NCBI GenBank assembly: GCA_046732465.1 | Contig: JBKPND010000041.1 | Span: 1-42,157, forward strand | Source: DASUPK01 sp046732465 | Lineage (GTDB): Bacteria; Actinomycetota; Thermoleophilia; Solirubrobacterales; 70-9 | Length of the DNA: 42,157 nucleotides | Reading direction: 5' to 3' | Shown: piece by piece, positions 8,791 to 16,302 of the stretch | How positions within the stretch are numbered: position 1 is the first letter of the stretch | Layout: each line of letters begins with the position of its first letter | Notes under the pieces: generated by a model | The model's input: the letters and a program-made list of their open reading frames with translations, nothing else | The model's database searches: none | What the model was told of the DNA's origin: nothing | Program-made: the position numbers and the translations under genes

Positions 8791-10283
8791 GGCTCGGCAC
8801 GTTGACTCCGCTGGAGCGGGCCCTGAGCGCGATCGCCCTGGCGGGGCTCCTGATGGGGATCGCGCTCTTCGTCATCGTGGCGACCAGCGAGGTACCGGCC
8901 GCGCCACCGCTCGAGGCCTTCGTGACGCTCCTCGTCGGCTGGTCCTTCATCGGGACCGGTCTGTTCGCCTGGGACCGCCGGCCGGCGAACCTGATCGGCG
9001 CGCTGATGGTCTGCGTCGGCTTCGCCATCTTCCTCGCGGAGCTGACGACCTCCGAAATCCCGGCAGCGGCCGTAGTGGGCTTCGCCTGCAACAGCCTGCC
9101 CATCGTCTTTCTGATCCACCTGCTCGTCGTCTTCCCCAGCGGCCGCATCCAGACCCGCCTTGGTCGCTTCTTCGTCACGTACGCCTACGTCGCCGGGTTC
9201 GTCGCCGGCTTTCCGATCCTCTTCTACAACCCTGCGACGGACCCGGACTGCACGCATTGCGTGTCGTCGAATCCCGTCCTGATCCACGACAACCTCGCGT
9301 TCGTGAACACCTGGCTCAACGTGTTGAGCGCGGTCAGCATTCCGGTTCTCGCCGCCCTCTTCATCCATCTGGTGCGCCGTGCTCGGAGGGGTAGTCCCGA
9401 GGAGCGCCGCAGCCAAGAACCGGTCTGGTGGGCCGGCGGCGCGACCATCCTTCTCTTCGCCGCGACCCTGCTCACCAACCTGGGGCCGGAGAGCGGCAAC
9501 TACGACGACGTGGTCTGGTACATCGCGAATCTCGTCCTCGCCACAGTCCCGTTTGCCTTTCTCTTCGGCCTGCTGCGGACGCGTCTCTCGGAGGCGGACG
9601 TGGTCGCCGAGGAGAACGTCCGTCTGGACGCCGAGCTCCAAGCGAGGCTCGACGAGCTGCGCGAGTCGCGGGCACGGATCGTGCAGGCCGGCGACGCCGC
9701 CCGGCGAAAGCTCGAGCGCGATCTGCACGACGGGGCGCAGCAGCGGCTGGTCGGTCTGGCGCTGGACCTGCGGCTGGCGCGGGAGAAGCTCGATGACGAT
9801 CCGGCTGCGGCCGCCGAGATGCTCGACGAAGCCTCGGCCGAGCTGGCCCGGGCGACCGAGGAGCTTCGGGAGCTGGCTCGCGGCATCCACCCAGCCGTGC
9901 TCAGCGACCGCGGACTGGAGGCGGCGGTCGAGTCGCTCGCCAAGCGAGCGCCCCTGCCGGTGGAGCTCGACGCTTCGGTCGACGAGCGGCTGCCGGAGCC
10001 GGTCGAGGCGGCCGCGTACTTCGTCGTCGCCGAGGCGCTCACCAACGTGGTGCGCCACGCCGGTGCCGACCGCGCCAAGATCGCGATCCGCCGAGACGAC
10101 GGCCGGGTCAGAGTGGAGGTCAGCGATGACGGCGCCGGCGGGGCCGACAGCACCGGCTCTGGCCTCCGTGGCCTCGCCGATCGCGTGGCGGCGCTCGATG
10201 GCCGCCTAGTCGTCGAGGATCCCAGCAGTGGGGGCACGATCGTGAGCGCGGAGATCCCATTGACGCGACCGGCCGGGGTGTGA
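8787..10283 (+). CDS. NarL-type membrane sensor histidine kinase
   Basis: 498 residues. The N-terminal 260 residues contain about seven hydrophobic segments forming a membrane sensor with no recognisable extracellular domain. A coiled linker (about 270-305) leads to the HisKA_3 dimerisation domain. KLERDLHDGAQQRLVGLALDL carries the phosphorylated His314. The ATPase domain shows ALTNVVRHAGA (N box) and VSDDGAGG followed by GLRGLADRVAALDG (G boxes). It overlaps the receiver gene upstream (ATGA) and the LuxR-type regulator downstream (GTGA). Its partner is almost certainly that regulator. The signal is unknown; a membrane-embedded sensor suggests envelope stress or a lipophilic ligand. Confidence 0.94.
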   Translation: MRLGTLTPLERALSAIALAGLLMGIALFVIVATSEVPAAPPLEAFVTLLVGWSFIGTGLFAWDRRPANLIGALMVCVGFAIFLAELTTSEIPAAAVVGFACNSLPIVFLIHLLVVFPSGRIQTRLGRFFVTYAYVAGFVAGFPILFYNPATDPDCTHCVSSNPVLIHDNLAFVNTWLNVLSAVSIPVLAALFIHLVRRARRGSPEERRSQEPVWWAGGATILLFAATLLTNLGPESGNYDDVVWYIANLVLATVPFAFLFGLLRTRLSEADVVAEENVRLDAELQARLDELRESRARIVQAGDAARRKLERDLHDGAQQRLVGLALDLRLAREKLDDDPAAAAEMLDEASAELARATEELRELARGIHPAVLSDRGLEAAVESLAKRAPLPVELDASVDERLPEPVEAAAYFVVAEALTNVVRHAGADRAKIAIRRDDGRVRVEVSDDGAGGADSTGSGLRGLADRVAALDGRLVVEDPSSGGTIVSAEIPLTRPAGV

Positions 10284-10930
10284 CCTTGCGCGTCGTCGTC
10301 GCCGAGGACTCGGTGCTCCTGCGAGAGGGCGTCGTGCGGCTGCTGCAGGAGGCCGGGCACGAGGTGGTCGGACAGGCCGGCGATCCCGATGACCTGATGC
10401 GGAAGGTCCGTGCCCACAAGCCCGACCTCGCGGTCGTCGACGTGCGGATGCCGCCCACCCAGACGGACGAGGGACTCCGCGCGGCAAAGGAGATCCGCTC
10501 GGAGCTTCCGGAGATCGGCGTTCTGGTCCTCTCCTCCTACGTCGAGCCGACGTACGCCCAGGAGCTCCTGGCGGAGAACGCGGAGGGCCTCGGTTACCTG
10601 CTCAAGGACCGGGTGTCGGACGTGAAGACGTTCGCGGATGCGGTCCAACGCATCGGGACGGGCGGCTCCGCCCTCGATCCCGAGGTCGTCTCCGTCCTGA
10701 TGGGCCGGACGCGCGAGAACGACCCGCTGGAGGAGCTCACCCCGCGCGAGCGTCAGGTCCTCGGCCTGATGGCGGAGGGCCGTTCCAATGCGGCCATCGC
10801 CGAGCAGCTGGTGGTCACCGAGCGCGCGGTCGAGAAGCACGTCACCTCGATCTTCGGGAAGCTCGACCTCTCGGCCAGCAGCGACGATCACCGCCGAGTG
10901 CTCGCGGTGCTCCGTTTCCTCGAGGCTTGA
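10280..10930 (+). CDS. LuxR/NarL-family response regulator
   Basis: 216 residues. REC domain at 1-120 with the acidic pair E9/D10, phospho-acceptor D54 (VVDVRMPP) and K110 (LLKDR). The LuxR-type helix-turn-helix lies at about 150-210 (LTPRERQVLGLMAEGRSNAAIAEQL, then VTERAVEKHVTSIFGKL). The GTG start overlaps the kinase stop (GTGA). It is the transcriptional output of the three-gene operon. Targets are unknown; the MMPL gene facing the operon is one possibility. A hairpin terminator follows. Confidence 0.95.
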   Translation: MTLRVVVAEDSVLLREGVVRLLQEAGHEVVGQAGDPDDLMRKVRAHKPDLAVVDVRMPPTQTDEGLRAAKEIRSELPEIGVLVLSSYVEPTYAQELLAENAEGLGYLLKDRVSDVKTFADAVQRIGTGGSALDPEVVSVLMGRTRENDPLEELTPRERQVLGLMAEGRSNAAIAEQLVVTERAVEKHVTSIFGKLDLSASSDDHRRVLAVLRFLEA

Positions 10931-10936
10931 GTCTCA

Positions 10937-10961
10937 GACCGCCGCTCGGGAAGCGGCGGTC
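10937..10961. terminator. Hairpin between convergent genes
   Basis: A perfect 10-bp stem (GACCGCCGCT with its complement) and a 5-nt loop, 6 nt after the LuxR-regulator stop and 15 nt beyond the stop of the convergent reductase gene. It probably serves both directions. No T-run is present. Confidence 0.65.
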
Positions 10962-10976
10962 GGCGAGTGCCACGGG

Positions 10977-11540
10977 CTAGTCCGCCGGTGCATAGATCAT
11001 GCTCACGAGGCCATCCTCGACGGGATGCGATTCGAGCAGACGCAGCGCGATTTTGTCCTGCGTCTCGTCGAACAGGCGCGCCCCAGTACCAAGCATCAGC
11101 GGGTAGACCAGAAGGCGCAGTTCGTCCACCAACCCCGTCTCGATAAGCGCCCGTGAGAGTCGAAGGCTGCCGTAGACGATGATCTCGCCGTCGAGGTCCT
11201 TCCGCAGCCTGGCTACCTCCTCCAGCCAGTCGTCACCCAGCACCGTCGCGTTCCAGGAGGGGTCAGCGAGCGTCGATGAGACGACGTACTTCGGCAGCTC
11301 GTTCAGCCTGTCAGCAAGCTCGCCTTCCGCTGTGGGCCAGAAAGCCTGCATCGCCTCGTAGGTGACCCTTCCGAGCAGGAGTGCCTCGGAGCTCCGCGCT
11401 GACTCGAGCGCGAAGCGACCACCCTCGCGACTGTCGAAGTCCACGGCCCAGCCTCTGTACTTGAAGGGAACGTCTGTGGTGCCTGGCGACTGCATGACCC
11501 CGTCGAGCGAGGTGTTCTGGCTCAATGCGATCTTCCCCAT
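10977..11540 (-). CDS. RibD C-terminal / dihydrofolate-reductase-like protein
   Basis: 187 residues with the DHFR/RibD_C fold: KIALSQNTSLDGVMQSPG at the N-terminus, ALLLGRVTYEAM (about 53-64) and KYVVSSTL (about 84-91) at the NADPH-binding positions, and EIIVYGSLRLSRALIETGLVDELRL (about 119-143). This family is mostly uncharacterised; members are flavin- or pterin-type reductases. The start is ATG with AGGAG 5-6 nt upstream. It is divergent from the ArsR-type regulator gene, and the perfect palindrome between them overlaps its likely TATAGT -10 box, so it is probably repressed by that regulator. Confidence 0.85.
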   Translation of the reverse strand: MGKIALSQNTSLDGVMQSPGTTDVPFKYRGWAVDFDSREGGRFALESARSSEALLLGRVTYEAMQAFWPTAEGELADRLNELPKYVVSSTLADPSWNATVLGDDWLEEVARLRKDLDGEIIVYGSLRLSRALIETGLVDELRLLVYPLMLGTGARLFDETQDKIALRLLESHPVEDGLVSMIYAPAD

Positions 11541-11573
11541 GTATCTCCTTCCTGCTGCGTCGGGTGGGCCAAC

Positions 11574-11599
11574 TATAGTGCACCAATTGGTGCACTATA
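11574..11599. promoter_or_regulatory. 26-bp perfect palindrome, probable ArsR operator
   Basis: The half-site TATAGTGCACCAA is followed immediately by its exact reverse complement, with no spacer. Each outer end carries a TATAGT box, so the element covers a -10 for both the reductase gene (minus) and the ArsR gene (plus). It also covers the ArsR start codon. A dimeric helix-turn-helix repressor bound here would block both promoters and autoregulate. The palindrome is directly visible; its role is inferred. Confidence 0.75.
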
Positions 11600-11922
11600 A
11601 CGCGACCCTCGATCGCACCTTCTTTGCCCTCTCGGACCCGACCCGCCGGGGCATCCTCGAGCGCCTCGGACGCGGACCGGCGACGATCGGCGAATTGGCC
11701 CAGCCGTTCGGGCTAACCCTGAACGGGGTGAAGAAGCACGTCGGAATCCTCGAGGAGGTCGATCTCGTGACCACCGCGAAGGTCGGGCGCGCCCGCGAGT
11801 GCCGGCTGGGTCCAGCCGAGCTCGAGCAGGCGACCGAGTGGATCGATGATTACCGACGCACCTGGCAGCGCCGGCTGGACCGGTTCGGCGACTACGTTGA
11901 AGAAACGGATGCCGGACGATGA
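11587..11922 (+). CDS. ArsR-family transcriptional regulator
   Basis: 111 residues, a winged helix-turn-helix. FFALSDPTRRGILERL begins the fold. ATIGELAQPFGLTLNGVKKHVGIL (about 36-59) is the recognition unit, and the wing follows (LVTTAKVGRARECRL). No Cys-based metal site is visible, so it belongs to the non-metal ArsR group often paired with AHSA1 proteins. Start: TTG at 11587, exactly 7 nt after the TATAGT box, giving MVHYNATLDRTFF. GTGs at 11578 and 11590 are alternatives. Its stop overlaps the ATG of the SRPBCC gene (ATGA), so the two are co-translated. Confidence 0.88.
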   Translation: MVHYNATLDRTFFALSDPTRRGILERLGRGPATIGELAQPFGLTLNGVKKHVGILEEVDLVTTAKVGRARECRLGPAELEQATEWIDDYRRTWQRRLDRFGDYVEETDAGR

Positions 11923-12359
11923 GTGAGGACGCGCAATTCGCGGACTTGATCAACGCCCGGCCCGAGGTGGTGTTCGACGCGCTGACGACCCAGGGCGGCC
12001 AGGAGGCCTTCTACGGGGAGCCGGGCTGGACCGTCGAGTCCAGGTGCGATCTTCGGGTGGGTGGGGTCTGGACGGTCACGTTCGGACCATCGGGCGACGA
12101 GGTCTATCGCCACGATCACGTGTTCCGGGTAATCGACCGGCCCAGTCGCCTCGTCCTCGATACGACGGAGCGGCGGCCAGACGGATCGATCATCAAATAC
12201 GAGACCGAGTTCACCTTCGACGCCCATGAGGACAAGACCCTGCTGACCATGAACCACCGCGGCCTCCCGACCGCGGAGCTTCGCGAGGAGCATCGGGCCG
12301 GCGTGCCGAACGCGTTCGTGCGGCTTGAGCAGCTCATCGAGGACTCTCCGGCCTTCTAA
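11919..12359 (+). CDS. SRPBCC/AHSA1-domain protein
   Basis: 146 residues of the START-like Aha1 C-terminal type: ARPEVVFDALTT (about 13-24), FYGEPGWTVESRCDLRVGG (about 31-49), then a beta-sheet core ending at LTMNHRGLPTAELREEH and a long C-terminal helix (AFVRLEQLIED). These proteins bind hydrophobic ligands in a helix-grip cavity. Pairing with an ArsR regulator in an overlapping operon is a common actinobacterial arrangement. Ligand and role are unknown. It converges on a secreted-protein gene, and the stop codons overlap. Confidence 0.85.
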   Translation: MSEDAQFADLINARPEVVFDALTTQGGQEAFYGEPGWTVESRCDLRVGGVWTVTFGPSGDEVYRHDHVFRVIDRPSRLVLDTTERRPDGSIIKYETEFTFDAHEDKTLLTMNHRGLPTAELREEHRAGVPNAFVRLEQLIEDSPAF

Positions 12360-13051
12360 TTGCCCGTCTTTTTCGCGTCGAAATCGAGCGCGTTGATGTG
12401 ATCGACGATCTGGCCGTCGTCGCTCAAGGTGCAGCGCTCACGTCCGGGGGCGTGAGAGTCGAGGGGTCCGTTTCTCGTGCCCATGAAGACCTCTCCCCTC
12501 ATCGCCGCCGCACGCTTCGGAAGCGGCCAGTAGATGTTGGCCCCACGGCCGCTGTCGAGCTCCTCCTTGAACATCGCCTTGATCGAGTACTCCTGGACCC
12601 GGGTGCCCGGCGGCGGCTGGTCATCCGGAATCAGGGGGCTCTCGTACTCGAACGTCATCCCGAGCGGGTAACGATTGGTCTTCTTGCGTCCAGTCAGCGG
12701 CGCCGATCTGAGGGTGGTCGTCTTGATGCTCTGGGTGATCTCACCCCCGTAGTAGGTGTACGTGCCGTCGCCGTCGAGATCGCCGACGTCGGTCTCGCAG
12801 GAGAGCGTGACCGGGATGACGAAGTCGACGATCTTTCCCCGTCGGGTCAGCCTGAAACTGACGGGAGTGCCCTGCTCGGTGACTCCCTTGTAGGCGCCGG
12901 CGAGCCGCTTCTTGCTCACCGACCTGATCACCTTCTGGCTGAACCGCTTCGAATCGGCACGCTCAGCGAAGCCGACGCTCACGATCAAGGCTGCAATGAG
13001 AAGCAGCGCCGGAGCGCCGATCCGCCGGCTCTTCCTGGCCGTTGTGTCCAT
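12356..13051 (-). CDS. Secreted protein of unknown function
   Basis: 231 residues with an N-terminal signal (KSRR, then ALLLIAALIVSVGFAERADS at about 14-33), so exported or anchored. The mature part is a beta-rich domain: GAYKGVTEQGTPVSFRLTRRG and FVIPVTLSCETDVGDLDGDG (two strands with a Cys and an acidic turn), and a second Cys near the end (ERCTLSDDG), which could form a disulfide with the first. I do not recognise the family. The start is ATG with GGGAG about 8 nt upstream. The 170-bp gap on its 5' side faces the esterase gene and shows no clear motif. Confidence 0.65.
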   Translation of the reverse strand: MDTTARKSRRIGAPALLLIAALIVSVGFAERADSKRFSQKVIRSVSKKRLAGAYKGVTEQGTPVSFRLTRRGKIVDFVIPVTLSCETDVGDLDGDGTYTYYGGEITQSIKTTTLRSAPLTGRKKTNRYPLGMTFEYESPLIPDDQPPPGTRVQEYSIKAMFKEELDSGRGANIYWPLPKRAAAMRGEVFMGTRNGPLDSHAPGRERCTLSDDGQIVDHINALDFDAKKTGN

Positions 13052-13221
13052 GCTCAGTCTCCCCGTGAATCGCTTGCCGAGCGGAACCTACGCGGCGGCG
13101 CTCATCAAGCGCTCATCAGGCTCGCAACGCGCCCACTCACGCTGGTTCGCGCCGGCTCGCGTCCGTGGCGGGGATAGGATGGCGGCTCCGCGGGATGCGG
13201 CGATTCAGCGAAGGAGTGGGC

Positions 13222-14238
13222 ATGGACGCGAGCGGATGGCGAAAGGCAGTGGCGGCGCTGGTCGCGCTGCTGGCGGCGGCGGTGTTCACCGGCTGCACCG
13301 TTCCACAGCCACCCGGCGCCGGGCCTCTGCGCTACCGCGACCAGGTCTTCAGCAACGTCACGGTTACCAGCAACCTGCAGTACGGGAGCGCACCGGATGC
13401 CCAGGGCACCCCGGTTCCGCTGAAGCTCGACATGTACCGCCCCGCCGGGGACACACAGACGAGGCGACCGGCGCTCGTCTGGGTGCACGGCGGGAGCTTC
13501 AGCGGCGGCGACAAGACGAACGTCGTCCCGGTCGACGTGGCGAACACTTTCTCGAAGCTGGGCTACGTCGTCGTCTCGATCAACTACCGGCTGCTCGGCT
13601 CGGGTTGCGTGGCCAACCCTTCGGGCTGCACCACCGCCGCGATCGAGGCCAAGCGCGACGCTCAGGCGGCGGTGCGTTGGCTGCGCGCCAACGCGGCCAC
13701 CTACGGCATCGACCCCACCCGCATCGGCATCGGCGGGGAGTCGGCCGGCGCGATCACCGCGACGTTAGTGGGGCTCTTTTCCGAGGACGTTGGCAGTAGC
13801 GGCAACCCGGGCTGGCCGTCGACCGTGCGCGGGTTCGTGTCCGTCTCGGGCGGAGTGCCGACCGGCACGCTCGCCAACACAGGCGACGCTCCTGGCGTGT
13901 TCTTCCACGGCTCGGCCGACAACGTCGTCCCCGCCTCGTGGTCGGTGGACACGGCGATTGCGATGATCAATGCCGGGGTTGCCGCGTTTCTCGAGATACA
14001 GGACGGCGCAGGCCACGTACCGTGGGCCCAGTATCGGACCCTCTACCTCGAGCAGGCCGACTGGTTTCTCTACTGGGCGCTGGACCTGGCACACGCAGCC
14101 GGACAGCCGCCGGCGGCGGCCAGGGCCTCAGCGCAGAAGCTGAGGAAGCTCGGGGCGAGCCAACGGGTCAAGCGGCTCGTGAAGAAGCACCCGGAGTTGA
14201 TGCGCTCGACGAAGGCGGCGCGGCAGCCGGCGCCCTAG
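13222..14238 (+). CDS. Lipoprotein alpha/beta-hydrolase (carboxylesterase type)
   Basis: 338 residues. Signal helix at 8-22, then a possible lipobox with Cys25 (VFTGC), so it is likely anchored outside the membrane. Esterase landmarks are VWVHGGSFSGGD (87-97, oxyanion hole HGG), GGESAG (171-176, nucleophile Ser174), Asp233 (GSADNVVP) and His265 (GAGHVPW). The context DPTRIGIGGESAGAITA resembles the BD-FAE/carboxylesterase group. A 60-residue Lys/Arg-rich C-terminal tail follows the fold. The start is ATG with AAGGAG 6 nt upstream (13211-13216); an upstream GTG at 13165 is rejected. Its stop overlaps that of uvrB. The substrate ester is unknown. Confidence 0.85.
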   Translation: MDASGWRKAVAALVALLAAAVFTGCTVPQPPGAGPLRYRDQVFSNVTVTSNLQYGSAPDAQGTPVPLKLDMYRPAGDTQTRRPALVWVHGGSFSGGDKTNVVPVDVANTFSKLGYVVVSINYRLLGSGCVANPSGCTTAAIEAKRDAQAAVRWLRANAATYGIDPTRIGIGGESAGAITATLVGLFSEDVGSSGNPGWPSTVRGFVSVSGGVPTGTLANTGDAPGVFFHGSADNVVPASWSVDTAIAMINAGVAAFLEIQDGAGHVPWAQYRTLYLEQADWFLYWALDLAHAAGQPPAAARASAQKLRKLGASQRVKRLVKKHPELMRSTKAARQPAP

Positions 14239-16229
14239 GCACGGATCGCGTCCAGGTCCGCGCGGAGCTCCTTGAGCTCGTCGCGGATGCGCGCGGCTTC
14301 CTCGAAGCGAAGGTCGTCGGCCGCGGCGAGCATCTCCTCCTCCAGCTCGATGACGATCTTTTCGAGCTCCTCCGGAGTCTTTGTAGCCGTCTCCTCGCGG
14401 CGGCGGCGCCGGCGCCGCGGCGCCTGCGACTCCATCGCCAGGAACTCGGCCATGTCGGAGATCCCCTTCTTCACGGTGGCCGCCGTGATCCCGTGTTCCT
14501 CGTTGTAGGCGAGCTGGATGGCGCGGCGGCGGACGGTTTCGGAGATCGCCTTGCGCATCGCGTCGGTCTCCTTGTCCGCATACATGAGCACGCGGCCGTC
14601 GACGTTCCGGGCGGCGCGCCCAATCGTCTGGATCAGGCTGGTCTCGCCGCGGAGGAAACCCTCCTTGTCGGCGTCGAGGATCGCGACCAGGGAGACCTCC
14701 GGCAGGTCTAGGCCCTCGCGGAGCAGGTTGACCCCGACGAGCACGTCGTACTCGCCGAGCCGCAGCTCGCGGATGATCTGGATCCGCTCGAGGGTGTCGA
14801 TCTCCGAGTGCAGGTAGCGGACCCTGAAGCCGTGCTCGAGCAGGTACTCCGTCAGGTCCTCGGCCATCTTCTTGGTCAGGGTCGTGACCAGCACGCGCTC
14901 GTCCTTCTCGGCGCGAACTCGGACCTCGTTCATCAGGTCGTCGATCTGGTTCTTGGTCTCGCGGACCTCGACCTCGGGGTCGACGATCCCCGTCGGGCGC
15001 ACGATCTGCTCGACCACCCTGGTTGACTCGGCCCGCTCCCAGGGCCCCGGCGTCGCCGAGACCAGCACCATCTGGCCGACTCGATCCAGGAACTCGTCGA
15101 ACTTGAGTGGGCGGTTGTCCACCGCGCTCGGCAGCCGGAAACCGAAGTCGACCAGGGTGGACTTGCGCGAGAAGTCCCCCTCGTACATCCCGCCCAGCTG
15201 CGGGATCGTCTGGTGGGACTCGTCGACGAAGAGCACGAAGTCGTCGGGGAAGTAGTCGATCAGCGTGTAGGGCGGGCTTCCGGGCGGACGGCCGTCGAGG
15301 ATCCGCGAGTAGTTCTCGATGCCGGGGCAGAAGCCGAGCTCCCGCATCATCTCCATGTCGTAACGGGTCCGCTGCTGGAGCCGGTGCGCCTCGAGCTGCT
15401 TGCCGTGCTCCTCGAAGTAGGCGACCTGGTTGCGGAGCTCCCGCTCGATCTCATCGACCGCCCGCTCCATCGTCTCCTCCTTGACCACGTAATGGGTCGC
15501 CGGCCAGACCGAGACGTGATCGATGACGTCGAGGATCTCGCCCGTAAGCGGATCGAAGTGCTGGATCGCCTCGATCTCGTCGCCGAAGAGCTGGATCCGG
15601 AAGGCGGACTCGGCGTAGGCCGGATAGATCTCGAGCACCTCGCCGCGTGCCCTGAAGGTGCCGCGCCCGAGCGTCGAGTCGTTGCGCCGGTACTGCATGC
15701 CGACCAGCTTGCGGAAGACCTCCTGACGGTCGACCCAGTCGCCGACCTTGAAGAGCTGCATCTGCTCCCGGTAGAGCTGCGGGGAGCCGATCCCGTAGAT
15801 GCAGGAGACCGACGCGACGATGATCACGTCGCGGCGTGCGAACAGCGACGCCGTCGCGGCATGGCGGAGCCGGTCGATCTCGTCGTTGATCGAGGAGTCC
15901 TTCTCGATGTAGAGGTCCTGTGCCGGGACGTAGGCCTCGGGCTGGTAGTAGTCGTAGTAGCTGACGAAGTACTCGACCGCGTTCTCTGGAAAGAACTCAC
16001 GGAACTCGTTGCAGAGCTGCGCGGCGAGCGTCTTGTTGTGGGCGATCACCAGCGTCGGCCTCTGGATCCGCTCGATCGCCCCGGCCATCGTGAAGGTCTT
16101 GCCGGTGCCGGTGGCGCCGAGCAGCGTCTGGAACTTCTCGTTCGACTCGAGGCCCTCGGTCAGGGCATCGATCGCCTTCGGCTGGTCGGCCGTCGGCGAA
16201 TAGGCGGGATTGAGCTTGAACTCCGGCAT
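14235..16229 (-). CDS. uvrB: Excinuclease ABC subunit B
   Basis: 664 residues, full length. UvrB verifies the lesion, is handed over by UvrA and recruits UvrC. Walker A is GATGTGKT (38-45). The beta-hairpin that clamps the strand is the YFVSYYDYYQPEAYVP region (about 88-103). Helicase motifs include LFVDESH, LVSATPG, LVGVNLLREGLDLPEV and QTIGRAARN. The C-terminal UVR coiled-coil (LEEEMLAAADDLRFEEAARIRDEL) is present. The start is ATG without Shine-Dalgarno. TAGGCT lies exactly 7 nt upstream, so the mRNA may be leaderless. It is in the same strand and order as coaE, rpsA and polA upstream and uvrA downstream. Confidence 0.98.
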   Translation of the reverse strand: MPEFKLNPAYSPTADQPKAIDALTEGLESNEKFQTLLGATGTGKTFTMAGAIERIQRPTLVIAHNKTLAAQLCNEFREFFPENAVEYFVSYYDYYQPEAYVPAQDLYIEKDSSINDEIDRLRHAATASLFARRDVIIVASVSCIYGIGSPQLYREQMQLFKVGDWVDRQEVFRKLVGMQYRRNDSTLGRGTFRARGEVLEIYPAYAESAFRIQLFGDEIEAIQHFDPLTGEILDVIDHVSVWPATHYVVKEETMERAVDEIERELRNQVAYFEEHGKQLEAHRLQQRTRYDMEMMRELGFCPGIENYSRILDGRPPGSPPYTLIDYFPDDFVLFVDESHQTIPQLGGMYEGDFSRKSTLVDFGFRLPSAVDNRPLKFDEFLDRVGQMVLVSATPGPWERAESTRVVEQIVRPTGIVDPEVEVRETKNQIDDLMNEVRVRAEKDERVLVTTLTKKMAEDLTEYLLEHGFRVRYLHSEIDTLERIQIIRELRLGEYDVLVGVNLLREGLDLPEVSLVAILDADKEGFLRGETSLIQTIGRAARNVDGRVLMYADKETDAMRKAISETVRRRAIQLAYNEEHGITAATVKKGISDMAEFLAMESQAPRRRRRRREETATKTPEELEKIVIELEEEMLAAADDLRFEEAARIRDELKELRADLDAIRA

Positions 16230-16302
16230 CTATGTGAGCCTAGCTTGAGCCGCTCCCGGCACCGAGGTGGTGCGAACGCGGATCAGGGGTATAGGCAGGG
16301 GC

